Of a DNA stretch of 64,000 bases, positions 14,847 through 24,238 are shown piece by piece. The stretch lies in contig JBBEBP010000016.1 of assembly GCA_040882255.1 (NCBI GenBank), positions 434,001 to 498,000 on the forward strand, in the 5' to 3' direction. The stretch comes from PWQG01 sp040882255 (GTDB lineage: Bacteria > Pseudomonadota > Gammaproteobacteria > Pseudomonadales > Pseudohongiellaceae). The notes beneath the pieces are model-generated. The model did not search any database. It was not told where the DNA came from and saw nothing but the letters and a program-made list of their open reading frames with translations. The first letter of the stretch is position 1, and each line of letters begins with the position of its first letter. The position numbers and the translations under genes were made by a program.

Positions 14847-16617
14847 CGGGAGAAAACAGGAACCCCTGCAACAGATCACAGTTCAGCCGCACAAGCTCCT
14901 GTCGCTGCTCGGGCGTTTCCACGCCCTCAGCCACCACCAGAAGCCCAAGCCGGTGGGCCATGGTGATCACACCTTCCACAATCGCGGAAGAAGCGGAACT
15001 GGTCAGCATATCGTGGATGAAACTGCCGTCAATCTTCAGACGGGTGATCGGCAGGTCCCGCAGGTAGCTGAGGCTGGAAAACCCTGTGCCGAAATCATCG
15101 ATTACCACGCGTACGCCCAGGCCGCGTATTTTGCGCAGTGTCTCCATGACCTCGTCGGTGGAGCGCATCAGTACTCCTTCGGTCACTTCCAGTTCCAGCA
15201 GGCGAGGCTCCAGACCGGCGTCGTCCAGCGCACGGGTCACGTCGTCGATGAACCCTTTGCGACGGAACTGCATCGGTGAGATGTTCACCGCCACCGCGAC
15301 ATTGCGTCCCGTACGCGCATTGAACCGGGCGATATCCCCACACGCCTGGAATAACACCTGGCGCCCCATCGCAATGATCTGTCCGGTGCTCTCGGCCACC
15401 GGAATAAAGCGGCCCGGAGAGATCATCCCCCGCTTCGGGTCCGGCCAGCGAATCAGCGCTTCCACCGTCCGGACATCACCGCTGCGGGCATTGACCAACG
15501 GCTGGTAGTGGACGCGGAATGCGTCGGTATCCATGGCGTGCTGAATATCACGGCGCAGTTCTATGTGCTCCCGTGACCCCTGCATGTTCTCGCCGTACCA
15601 TTGCCAGTTGTTACGTCCGGACTGTTTGGCCTGACGCATGGCCAGGCTGGCCCGCTGAATGGCGCTGGCGTCGCCGTCCATCGCACCCTGGCATATCGTC
15701 GCTCCCACGCTGGCCGAGACATGCAGCTCATGACCGCTCACCAGGAACCGCTCGCTCATGGCGTACAGCACTTTCTCCGCATGCTCATCAACTCGTTGTT
15801 CATAGCCGCAGTCCGGTAATGCCAGAACAAACTCATCGGCCTCGCAGTGCGCCAGCAGCCCTCCGTCCGGCAGCACTGCGGCCAGACGCTGCCCGATTTC
15901 GCTCAGCAGCTGGTCACCAACCCCGCGTCCCAGCGCATCATTGACGGGACTGAAGCCATCCACATTCAGATACAGCAGCCCCACTGCCCGACGGCGCTGC
16001 GCGGCGTCACGGCACAGAGCGGGCAGCTCTTCCTCGAAACCGGGCCGGCTCAGCAGTCCGGTCAGCCGGTCGTGTTTACCCTGGCGTAGCTCGTCCTGAT
16101 CCTGGTGAAGCCGCATGGCCACCGCCAGCAGTCGATTCAGGCCGCGCAGCAGTTCCTGTTCGCGTTCCGACGGTTGCCGGGGTTCCCGATAGTATATGGC
16201 GAAGGTGCCAAGCAGTTCCCCTTCCCGCCCCAGAATTGGTGTCGACCAACAGGCCCGGAAGCCCTCATTGTCAGCCAGCTGGCGATAGGCCGACCAGTCC
16301 GGTGACTGGTGGATATCGGCCGTGATCACCACGTCTTTTCTGTAGGCGGCGACGCCACAGGTGGCATTGTGGGGCCCCACAGGAAGCTGCTGTGCCGCTT
16401 CCCAGTACTCCCGGGAAAAACGCCCGCTCTGCACCAGCCGCAGCGTGGCAGTCGGGGCATCGTGCAACATGACGGAGACGACGGCGCCAGGCAGAATCTG
16501 TTCTCCAAACGCACAGGCAGCCGTCACGATGACCTGCAGCGGAATTCCGTCGTCAATCCCGTCAGGAAGCCTTTGCTGGACTGCCTGCAACTCACCAATC
16601 TCGGCCCCCGGGATCAT
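14806..16617 (-). CDS. GAF-GGDEF-EAL protein with degenerate GGDEF motif
   Basis: 603 aa from the ATG at 16617, which has GGAGGAGG just upstream and an ATGA overlap with the preceding receiver gene. GAF occupies about residues 15-170, a GGDEF-fold domain about 185-345 and EAL about 360-600. The cyclase signature reads EADEF instead of GGDEF (HCEADEFVLAL), so synthesis of c-di-GMP is doubtful. The EAL residues are intact: VEALIRWPDP, EVTEGVLM, DDFGTGFSSL, VAEGVETPE. Expected to be a phosphodiesterase. Coupled to a HisKA-receiver protein, likely one pathway. Confidence 0.87.
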   Translation of the reverse strand: MIPGAEIGELQAVQQRLPDGIDDGIPLQVIVTAACAFGEQILPGAVVSVMLHDAPTATLRLVQSGRFSREYWEAAQQLPVGPHNATCGVAAYRKDVVITADIHQSPDWSAYRQLADNEGFRACWSTPILGREGELLGTFAIYYREPRQPSEREQELLRGLNRLLAVAMRLHQDQDELRQGKHDRLTGLLSRPGFEEELPALCRDAAQRRRAVGLLYLNVDGFSPVNDALGRGVGDQLLSEIGQRLAAVLPDGGLLAHCEADEFVLALPDCGYEQRVDEHAEKVLYAMSERFLVSGHELHVSASVGATICQGAMDGDASAIQRASLAMRQAKQSGRNNWQWYGENMQGSREHIELRRDIQHAMDTDAFRVHYQPLVNARSGDVRTVEALIRWPDPKRGMISPGRFIPVAESTGQIIAMGRQVLFQACGDIARFNARTGRNVAVAVNISPMQFRRKGFIDDVTRALDDAGLEPRLLELEVTEGVLMRSTDEVMETLRKIRGLGVRVVIDDFGTGFSSLSYLRDLPITRLKIDGSFIHDMLTSSASSAIVEGVITMAHRLGLLVVAEGVETPEQRQELVRLNCDLLQGFLFSPAIPLAELENCWFE

Positions 16618-17297
16618 TCTGCCTCCTCCACCGACCGGGCGGCGGCGAAGCACTGCCGCAGGGCGGCATCCAGTTCGTCTTGGCGATAAGGCTTGTGGAT
16701 GCGATGAATATCAGCGAGCGTTCCCGACTCCAGCTGCTCGTGATAACCGGAAGTCAGCAGGACCGCCAGCTCCGGCATCAGCTGGCGCGCCCGGCGCGCC
16801 AGCTCCAGACCGTCGATATCGCCAGGCATGACGATGTCGGTAAACAGCAGATCAAAATCGCGGTACTCGTCCAGCAGAGCCAGGGCATGCGGACCGTTCT
16901 CCGCCGGCACCACCTGGTAGTCCAGCGATTCGAGGATGGTGATGACAAAGTCCCGCAGCAGATCGTCATCCTCTACCAACAGAATGCGACGCAGGCTGTG
17001 TTGCAACGGTGGAAGCGCCAGCTCTCCATCGTTCACTACCGGTGCCCGCCCCTCTCCGGGGAGCGGCGGGCTGCCGGAGACCATCACCAGCTGCCGGGTC
17101 AGCGCGATACTTCGATGGGCGGCCTCCACCGAGCTGTCGGCCAGCTCTCGTATCCGCGAATCCGGTTCGGCAAGATCCCGCAGGCGTTCTGCGTTGCCCA
17201 GCAACACAGTCAACAGACTGTTGAACTCCCGGGCCAGAGCACTTACTCCATCCGGCTGGTCATTGCCGGCGGGCGGTTTATGATCCGATGCTGACAT
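16614..17297 (-). CDS. Receiver protein with HisKA-like N-terminus, no ATPase domain
   Basis: 227 aa from the ATG at 17297 (GAAGG 8 nt upstream); an upstream ATG at 17429 in the same frame is less likely. Residues 15-65 (SALAREFNSLLTVLLGNAERL) mimic the dimerisation helix of hybrid kinases, where the motif is AHDFNNLLTVILGNAE, but the phospho-accepting His is replaced by Arg. A receiver follows (about 100-220): LVEDDDLLRDF, LLFTDIVMPGDIDG with the phospho-Asp, LLTSGY and HKPY. It looks like a hybrid kinase that lost its HATPase domain, now perhaps a stand-alone dimeric response regulator for the downstream EAL protein. Confidence 0.78.
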   Translation of the reverse strand: MSASDHKPPAGNDQPDGVSALAREFNSLLTVLLGNAERLRDLAEPDSRIRELADSSVEAAHRSIALTRQLVMVSGSPPLPGEGRAPVVNDGELALPPLQHSLRRILLVEDDDLLRDFVITILESLDYQVVPAENGPHALALLDEYRDFDLLFTDIVMPGDIDGLELARRARQLMPELAVLLTSGYHEQLESGTLADIHRIHKPYRQDELDAALRQCFAAARSVEEAE

Positions 17298-17642
17298 GGC
17301 TGGCGCCTTCTTGTTCCTGAAGTCCCGGCGGGAATGCCGGGAAACCCGTATACCCTTTAAGCGCTCAGGTAAATTACGGCCATGGGGCGGCTTTTCAACC
17401 AGACCTACCAGACCAACCAGGCCAGGCAAGATCCGCCTCTCATGGCACCAGGGACGCTTCTTTCAGTCGGATGATACACGACATCACGCGGTTCGCAACT
17501 GAAAAATCGCCAGGTGTCGACGGCGGGACCGACCCGGGCAACAGAGGCAAAAATCACTGGTCAAACGGAAAACTGAACTGCTGTTGACATCGCCGCGTAT
17601 ATTCTACTTCAATTCCAAGCAGGTTTTCCCGGAGACCCCGAC
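17298..17642. other. Divergent intergenic region
   Basis: 345 bp between the leftward receiver gene and the rightward kinase remnant. Only a TTGACA at 17584-17589 stands out as a possible -35 for the kinase, but the candidate -10 elements are badly spaced. Nothing else supported. Confidence 0.4.
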
Positions 17643-20386
17643 TTGAGTCAGCTATCGGACCCAGTATACAGGCGCCTGTTCCAGGCCTCGCCCGGAAAGC
17701 TCCTGGTGGTACGGCCGCGCAGCTTCGAGATTGTGGCCGTCACGGCTGCCTATTTGCAGGCCACCATGACCCGGGAAAGCGACATCATTGGCAAAACCTT
17801 GTTCGAAGCCTTTCCCGATGATCCGGACGATCCGAAGGCCGAAGGCACGAGCAACCTGCTGGCGTCACTGGAACGTGTCCAGTCACTGAAGACGGCCGAT
17901 ATCGTGGGGATACTGCGGTATCCCGTGCGCCGCCCCGACGGTGAATTCGAGGAACGTTTCTGGAGCCCGGTGAACAGCCCGGTGCTGAATGATGCGGGTG
18001 AACTCGAATTCATTATCCATCGCGTGGAGGATGTCACCGCGATAGTCCAGGGGAACGACGGACTGCACGCATCCCCGCCGGACGATAAGCAGGACCTTCT
18101 CCAGTTCCAGGATGTCATTCTGCGGTCGCGGGAACTCAGACAAGCGCTTTCCAAGCAGCAAGAGTATGAAGCCCGCATGCGCACGGCCGAGCAACTTTTG
18201 CGCCTGGCTGGCGAGAAAGCGCAGCTGGGTGGCTGGCGTGTCGAACTGGATTCCGAAACCATTATCTGGACTGCGGGAACCGCCGCCATTCATGAAATGC
18301 CCGCCAGCTATTCCCCGGCCAGCGTTACCGAGGCGGTTCAATTCTATGCGCCGGAGCATCGGGAGATCATCCAGGAAGTCTTCAACCGGTGCGCCCGCCT
18401 GGGCGTAGGGTTCGATGTAGTCTGCCAGCTACAGACACCCGAAGGGCGACACCCATGGGTACGATCAATTGGTATCGCCGAACGGGACCGGCAAGGACGA
18501 GTCAAGGCCGTACAGGGAGCTTTCCAGGATATTTCGAAACTGCGTGCGGCGCAGGAGAGGGCTGACGAAGCAGACCGGCAGCGGCTCGATGTGCTGGAAA
18601 GCATCAGCGACGCGTTTTTTACCCTGGATGAAGCCTGGAATTTCACTTTTGCGAATCAACAGACAGGCATTCTGATGGAACGGTCCCGGGACGAGCTGCT
18701 GGGCCGGAATCTGTGGGAGGAATTTCCTCAAACGGTCGGCAGCGAGTTCGAGCATCAGTATCAACTGGCGGTGGAGAGCCGGCAGACCGCCCGTTTCCAG
18801 GCCCACTACTCTCCGTTGGGCAAATGGTTCGATGTCAACGCCTATCCGATTCCCACGGGTCTGGCCGTTTATGTCCGTGACATCACCCGGGAACACAAAC
18901 ATCAGGAGCAACTGCGCCTGGTAGAGGCCGCCCTGTCGCGGCAGAACGACATCGTTATGATCACAACGGCCGATCCTCTGGATGAGCCCGATGGACCATG
19001 CATCGTGTATGTCAATGATGCCTTCGAACGTCTCACTGGTTTTAGCAGGAGTGAAGCGATTGGCCGGACGCCACGCCTGTTACAGGGGCCGAAAACAGAC
19101 CGGCAGCAGCGGAATCGTATCCGCGAAGCCTTGCGGCAAAAGGCACCGATCCGTTGCGAAGTACTGAACTACAAAAAGACGGGAGAGCTCTACTGGGTGG
19201 AACTGGATATCACACCGCTGCTGGATGATGAGGCACGCTGCACACACTTTGTGGCGGTAGAGCGTGATATCACAGCGCGCAAGCAGCAGGAGTCCGAACT
19301 CCAGGTGGCCCAGGAGCGTTTCCAGCTGATCTCCAGAGCGACCAACGATGTAATCCGGGACTGGAATCTGACGACCGATGAGATCTGGTGGAACGACTCC
19401 ATGACAGATGTATTCGGATACGAACTGACGGAGCTGGATCCGGGATCCAGCTCCTGGGCTGACCATATCCACGCGGATGATGTGGATCGAGTAGTTCGGA
19501 GTATTCATGAGGTCATCAATGGAGAGAACGAGTACTGGGACTGCGAGTACCGATTCGTAAGAAAAGACGGCCGTAGCGCCAATGTGATTGATCGCGGTTT
19601 CGTGATCCGCGATCAGTCCGGCAGAGCGGTCCGCATGGCAGGCAGCATGCTGGACATCACCGACCGGATGGTTTTGGAACAGCAGCTGCGCGAATCCCAG
19701 AAACTTGAAGCGGTTGGCCATTTGACCGGTGGCGTCGCTCACGATTTCAACAACCTGCTGACTGTCATCCTCGGTAATGCGGAGATGATGACCGAACAGT
19801 CAAGCGATCCACACCTGCGACCCATGGCGGAGATGACGCTGACTGCGGCACGGCGCGGTGCCGAACTGACCAGCCGCCTGCTGGCGTTTGCTCGCCGCCA
19901 GCCACTGGACCCGAAGCCGACCCCGTTTCGGGGATAATCGAGATTGATGCCGGCGAACTCGATACGGCATTACTCAACCTGATCGTCAATGCCCGGGATG
20001 CCATGCGGGGCGGAGACGAACACATCCTCGTAGCCGAGGACGACGATCTTGTGCTGAGCAACCTTGAGAGTCAGTTACGTTCTCTGGGCTATCGCGTTAC
20101 AGCGGTCACCACCGGCGCCGAAGCGATGAATACCCTGAAGATGCACGAAGACATAGACCTGTTGCTTACGGACATCATCATGCCGGGCGACATGAACGGA
20201 CGCGAACTGGCTGACCGGGTGCGTGCCACCTGTCCCTCGCTGAAAGTGCTGTTCAGCTCTGGCTATACCGAAAACGCCATTGTCCATCACGGGCGCCTGG
20301 ATCCCGGTGTGGATCTGTTGAGCAAGCCCTATACCCGGCTGGAGCTGGCAACCAAGGTGCGGCTGGTTCTGGATCGGGAGTCGTAG
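17643..20386 (+). pseudogene. Decayed multi-PAS hybrid histidine kinase (ATPase domain deleted, frameshifted)
   Basis: The first frame (17643-19937, 764 aa, TTG start) encodes four to five PAS domains (about 20-130, 190-310, 325-420, 430-560, 575-680) and a HisKA helix with the H-box GGVAHDFNNLLTVILGNAE, and stops at LDPKPTPFRG. In another frame the text continues at once with a kinase N-box (ELDTALLNLIVNARDAM) and then jumps directly to a receiver (HILVAEDDDLVLSNL ... LLLTDIIMPGDMNG ... SSGY ... SKPYTR). The G-boxes of the ATPase domain are missing altogether. So at least two deletions, one with a frame change, have removed kinase activity. The receiver alone could still be made from an ATG at 20003 (127 aa). 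Confidence 0.75.
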
Positions 20387-20574
20387 CAGGGAAGCAGGGG
20401 AAGGTTCGGATAACCCGCGATTTAGGAGCCTCTTAAAAAGCATGGCACGCCTTTGGCCTTCAGCCGATCCGCCTGGACAGCGTTGCTGCTTCTTATAGCA
20501 ACACATAAGATTCTTTCACAGCTCAAAAACCTCTTTCTCAGCAAAAGACACTTTTATGTTGCAATTTAATATAA

Positions 20575-20592
20575 AGAAACTAATATGTTTCT
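20575..20592. promoter_or_regulatory. Putative HipB operator 1
   Basis: AGAAAC, 6-nt spacer, GTTTCT: a perfect inverted repeat in the AT-rich leader of hipB. A second copy with the same geometry lies 30 bp (three helical turns) downstream. Confidence 0.6.
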
Positions 20593-20604
20593 ATATCAGC
20601 CTAA

Positions 20605-20622
20605 AGAAGCAGATTTGTTTCT
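20605..20622. promoter_or_regulatory. Putative HipB operator 2
   Basis: AGAAGC, 6-nt spacer, GTTTCT, one mismatch from a perfect repeat of operator 1. It ends 12 bp before the hipB start, so binding would block the promoter or initiation. Confidence 0.6.
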
Positions 20623-20634
20623 TTGAGAGGAAAC

Positions 20635-20970
20635 GTGGCCAGGATACACGAACAACTGAAGAAACGCCGCAGAGCGCTCGGGCTAAAGCAACAGGACATG
20701 ATGTTGCGAGCTGGCATGTCACGCCAGCAGTACCAGCGCCTTGAGTCCAGGGGCAATCCCCGGCTGGACACGCTGGAACTGGCAGCCAAAGGTCTCAGGA
20801 TGGAGGTCATGCTGATTCCGCAGGAAAAGCTGTGGGAGGTACAGGAGCTCCTCGAAGACAGAAAAAGCATGGGTGGCGGCATCCCCCTGACCGGAACAGA
20901 CTCCGATACCAGCCCTTCCCCCGAGGACGACCCCTGGGGTGACCTGCTGGAGGATGACGATGACCAATGA
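20635..20970 (+). CDS. hipB: HipB-family XRE antitoxin
   Basis: 111 aa from a GTG at 20635 with GAGAGG close upstream (a TTG at 20623 is in frame but lies in the operator). Helix-turn-helix: IHEQLKKRRRALGLKQQDMMLRAGMSRQQYQRLESRGNPRLDTLELAAKGL. The acidic C-terminus (SPSPEDDPWGDLLEDDDDQ) probably contacts the toxin. The gene overlaps hipA by 11 bp. Expected to repress its own operon through the two inverted repeats upstream and to neutralise HipA. Confidence 0.82.
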   Translation: MARIHEQLKKRRRALGLKQQDMMLRAGMSRQQYQRLESRGNPRLDTLELAAKGLRMEVMLIPQEKLWEVQELLEDRKSMGGGIPLTGTDSDTSPSPEDDPWGDLLEDDDDQ

Positions 20971-22228
20971 GGGTAACGTCAGTGTCCTGGAGCTTTCGCT
21001 TCACGGGACGACAGTCGGCTATCTCGCCGGATACCGGGACGGGCGCACCATTCTGACCTTTGCCCCGGCGTTCCGATCAGCGCCCGGCCGCCCGACCTTC
21101 AGCCTGATCACACATCCTGCTTTTCCCGGGGCGGCAGATATCATGGCCAGGCCCTGGGCCAAACGACAGAGACTCCATCCTGTACTGTCCAACCTGCTTC
21201 CCGAAGGAGCCTTGCGGGACTTTCTGGCGCAGGCGCTCAAAATCCATACGGACAACGAGTTCGAGCTGTTTGTTCATCTGGGACAGGATCTGCCTGGCGC
21301 CCTGGTTGCCACTGCCATCGAACCTGCGGCCATACCCGACTACGTATTCGACGAAACGACCAGAGCCAGCGCCGTGAAGCCCCGGGTCCACAATGGAGAG
21401 AAGCGCTTTTCGCTGGCGGGTGTGCAGATGAAGTTCTCCATGCAGGAAAGGGACGGTCGCTATCAGATGGCAGAGACGGGAGCGCTGGGCGACTGGATCA
21501 TCAAAACGCCATCGACTCTGCACAGACAGGTTCCTCTCAATGAATTTACAGCGATGCGTCTGGCCGGGCTGGCGGGCGTGAACACCCCGGATATCCGTCT
21601 GGTGGACGTGGAAAAGCTGGAGAATCTCCCGGCGATCAACCTGCCCGGCGAAGAACACGCCTTTGCGATTCGCCGTTTTGACCGGGAAGATGGCAAGCGA
21701 ATTCATATGGAGGACTTCGCCCAGATACTGGTCAAGTATCCCGCCGATAAATACCGATCGGCCAATTACCAGCAGATCGCCAGAGTGCTCTATCAGTTTT
21801 CCGGAGACGGACTGGGCGATGTCCAGCAACTGGCCCGCCGCCTGCTGGTCAACATCCTGCTGGCCAATGGCGATGCCCACCTGAAGAACTGGAGCGTGAT
21901 CTATCCCGACACCGTCACGCCTTCCCTCTCCCCTGCCTATGACATCGTCACCACCCGAGTCTATATGGGGGACGAGCGGGAATTCGCGCTCAATCTGGGG
22001 AAAGGCAAGAACTGGTATTCGGCGTCACTGGACCAATTCAAATACTGGGCAGGCAGGGCCGATATCCCCTGGCGGGCCATCCGGCCCCATTTGCTGGACA
22101 CCATGGACAAGGCCCGCAGTGACTGGCCGGGCGCGCTGAAAGACCTCCCCATGGATGACGCACACAAGACCGGGCTGATTGCGCACTGGCGTAATCTGCA
22201 TCCTGATTTCCGCATTGAAATCACATAG
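20960..22228 (+). CDS. hipA: HipA-family serine/threonine kinase toxin
   Basis: 422 aa from the ATG at 20960 (GGAGG 6 nt upstream). It has the N-terminal HipA_N segment (GTTVGYLAGYRDGR...SNLLPEGALRDFLA) and the kinase core: FSLAGVQMKFS (nucleotide loop, about 150), NEFTAMRLAGLAGV, IRRFDRE, the catalytic loop LANGDAHLKNWSVIY (Asp near 304) and SPAYDIV for the metal site. In E. coli the relative phosphorylates glutamyl-tRNA synthetase and causes persistence. All key residues are present, so the toxin looks functional. Confidence 0.9.
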   Translation: MTNEGNVSVLELSLHGTTVGYLAGYRDGRTILTFAPAFRSAPGRPTFSLITHPAFPGAADIMARPWAKRQRLHPVLSNLLPEGALRDFLAQALKIHTDNEFELFVHLGQDLPGALVATAIEPAAIPDYVFDETTRASAVKPRVHNGEKRFSLAGVQMKFSMQERDGRYQMAETGALGDWIIKTPSTLHRQVPLNEFTAMRLAGLAGVNTPDIRLVDVEKLENLPAINLPGEEHAFAIRRFDREDGKRIHMEDFAQILVKYPADKYRSANYQQIARVLYQFSGDGLGDVQQLARRLLVNILLANGDAHLKNWSVIYPDTVTPSLSPAYDIVTTRVYMGDEREFALNLGKGKNWYSASLDQFKYWAGRADIPWRAIRPHLLDTMDKARSDWPGALKDLPMDDAHKTGLIAHWRNLHPDFRIEIT

Positions 22229-22240
22229 GGCCACCTCTAT

Positions 22241-23128
22241 TCACGGGGCATCCACAATTTCCGCCAGGCTCCTTTGCATCTCCCGGAATTCCTGCAACGA
22301 AACAGCGGGCTCGCCAGGCGCCCCGGGCCGCCCCCGGGAAAGCGCGGCAAGCGTCCCGATCCGCTCCTGCGTGACCGGGTGTGTGCGCAACATGTTCTCC
22401 AGCTCCCGTGGCAGCCCCGAAGCGTCTTCATCTCCCTGTCGGGCCGCCAGCCGCCGAAAGAAATCCGCAAGACCCGAAGGATCAATGCCCGCCTCGACCA
22501 GATAGCGGTATCCGAGACGGTCGGCTTCCCGTTCGTGCTCCCGCGAGTGCGCCAGTGTCAAAAGACTCGCCCCCTGAACGACGAAGTATTGCGCCACGGC
22601 CGATGCATCCTGCAGAACCAGCGTCAGAGCCAGTTGCAGGCCGATGCCCGTGATGGCGCGCTGCATGGAATGGCGTTCGGAGATATGGGCCACCTCGTGT
22701 GCCAGGACGCCGGCGACTTCATCGGGCCCTTCTGCAAAAAGCAGAAATCCGGCGGGAAGAATGATGGCGCCGCCGGGGAGGGCGTAGGCGTTGACGGTCG
22801 GATCCGCTGTAACATGAATCTGGTAGGGGACCTGAAGGTCTCTTTGCGCCGCCTCGATCAAAGGGGCCGCCAGCGTCTCGATGGTGCGGTTGACGCGGGG
22901 ATCATCGACGAAAGCGGTTCCGCCCCCCCGCATCTGCTCCAGTCCGGTGGCTCCCAATTGCTCGTCGATGCTGGTCGGCACAAAGGAGATGACGAAGTCA
23001 CTCGCCTGTTCTCCGAGGTCATCCAGCCGATCACAACCGGGGAGGATCATGAAGACGAGAGCAAGCGGCAGGAAACGCAATGGAGTACCTCTCGATACCA
23101 GACTCCAGGGAATAATTCGGCCTGTCAT
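22241..23128 (-). CDS. M48-family metalloprotease lipoprotein
   Basis: 295 aa. A signal sequence ends in a lipobox (VFMILPGC, Cys near 30). The zinc-protease motif AHEVAHISERH lies near residues 142-152, with the downstream glutamate ligand in HSREHEREADRLGYRY. Similar to YggG/LoiP- and BepA-like envelope quality-control proteases, but without the TPR domain of BepA. Stands alone, convergent with hipA. Confidence 0.86.
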   Translation of the reverse strand: MTGRIIPWSLVSRGTPLRFLPLALVFMILPGCDRLDDLGEQASDFVISFVPTSIDEQLGATGLEQMRGGGTAFVDDPRVNRTIETLAAPLIEAAQRDLQVPYQIHVTADPTVNAYALPGGAIILPAGFLLFAEGPDEVAGVLAHEVAHISERHSMQRAITGIGLQLALTLVLQDASAVAQYFVVQGASLLTLAHSREHEREADRLGYRYLVEAGIDPSGLADFFRRLAARQGDEDASGLPRELENMLRTHPVTQERIGTLAALSRGRPGAPGEPAVSLQEFREMQRSLAEIVDAP

Positions 23129-23337
23129 TCATCAACAATCGTCTGATCAGCGAGAGGCCACGGACGAAACTGAATGGCGGCGGCAGAGGCAGAATGTCAC
23201 CTGGCGAGATTGCCATTAAAGCACGATCCTTTGGGTCAAAGGACGATGAAGTATATCATCGACGTAGCCCCCGGCAAGTTCCTCGCTATCATGGAGAATG
23301 GGGAGGATCAAGCACCGGGCATAACCAGGAGTGAACC

Positions 23338-24048
23338 ATGATTGACATCCGGCTTTACCGCTACAATCCTGAAAAGGATGAGAGCCCATACATGGAACAC
23401 TTGTCGTTACCGGAGGAGTACCGACACCGAATGGTGCTCGATGTCCTGGAGTACCTGCGCGAGAAAGATCCGACGCTGGCGTACCGACGGTCCTGCCGCG
23501 AGGGCGTATGCGGATCAGATGGCATGAATATCAACGGAAAGAACTGCCTGTCCTGCGTGACGCCTGTTTACGAAGCCACGGGGAAGGCCGGATTGCTGTC
23601 GATCCGGCCGCTCCCGGGCATGCCGGTGATACGTGACCTGGTGGTTGACCAGACACTGTTCTTCAAACAATACCATCGAGTGCAACCCTGGCTTATCAAC
23701 AATGATCCCAAGCCACCCATCGAGCTACTGCAATCACCCGAAGAGCGTGAGCGACTGGACGGACTCTACGAGTGCATTCTCTGCGGTTGCTGTACTTCTC
23801 AATGCCCCTCCTCCTGGTGGAACCCGGAAAAGTACCTGGGTCCCGCCGCGTTGCTGCAAGCACTGCGTTTTATTGTTGACAGCCGGGATCAGGCTACCGC
23901 TGAACGCCTGGCGAAATTCGAAGACCCGTTTTCACTTTTCCGATGCCGCAGCATTGGCAATTGCACCTGGGTTTGCCCGAAGGGGCTCAACCCCATGGCA
24001 GCCATCGGGCAAATCCGGCGGGAGATGATAAGAACAGAAAGGAAATAG
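23338..24048 (+). CDS. sdhB: Succinate dehydrogenase/fumarate reductase iron-sulfur subunit, orphan
   Basis: 236 aa, the usual length. Three cluster motifs are intact: SCREGVCGSDG...NGKNCLSC for [2Fe-2S], CILCGCCTSQCP for [4Fe-4S], and CRSIGNCTWVCPKGLNP for [3Fe-4S]. In the cell this subunit passes electrons from the SdhA flavin to quinone in the membrane anchor. No sdhA, sdhC or sdhD is nearby: the left neighbour is a protease and the right neighbour an NO-damage repair protein. Either it was separated from its operon or it is a spare copy. GGAG precedes the ATG. Confidence 0.88.
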   Translation: MIDIRLYRYNPEKDESPYMEHLSLPEEYRHRMVLDVLEYLREKDPTLAYRRSCREGVCGSDGMNINGKNCLSCVTPVYEATGKAGLLSIRPLPGMPVIRDLVVDQTLFFKQYHRVQPWLINNDPKPPIELLQSPEERERLDGLYECILCGCCTSQCPSSWWNPEKYLGPAALLQALRFIVDSRDQATAERLAKFEDPFSLFRCRSIGNCTWVCPKGLNPMAAIGQIRREMIRTERK

Positions 24049-24103
24049 CTCTTATGGTAGCCGGCTTGCCAGCCACACCATCGCCGGCGACAGAGGAAGC
24101 ACC

Positions 24104-24238
24104 ATGAGCGAAGTTGCATCCGGTAGCCGTGAACGCGTCAGTGCCAGCATAGTGTTCTTCCCCGCCGCCATGCCGGGGCGGATCCCTTGGATACGGCCCG
24201 ATGATCCTGCATGCCTCAACCAGGCTGTTTCCGGGTGA
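24104..24238 (+). CDS. Doubtful small ORF
   Basis: 44 codons beginning MSEVASGSRERVSAS, with AGGAAG before the ATG, overlapping the 3' end of the convergent RIC gene by 23 bp. Not recognised; it could be a gene remnant or not translated at all. Confidence 0.2.
   Translation: MSEVASGSRERVSASIVFFPAAMPGRIPWIRPDDPACLNQAVSG

Noticed and set aside
20003..20386. Independent response regulator gene
   Set aside because: The same frame upstream encodes a kinase N-box, and there is no ribosome site, so it is the tail of a broken hybrid kinase. Internal translation cannot be excluded.
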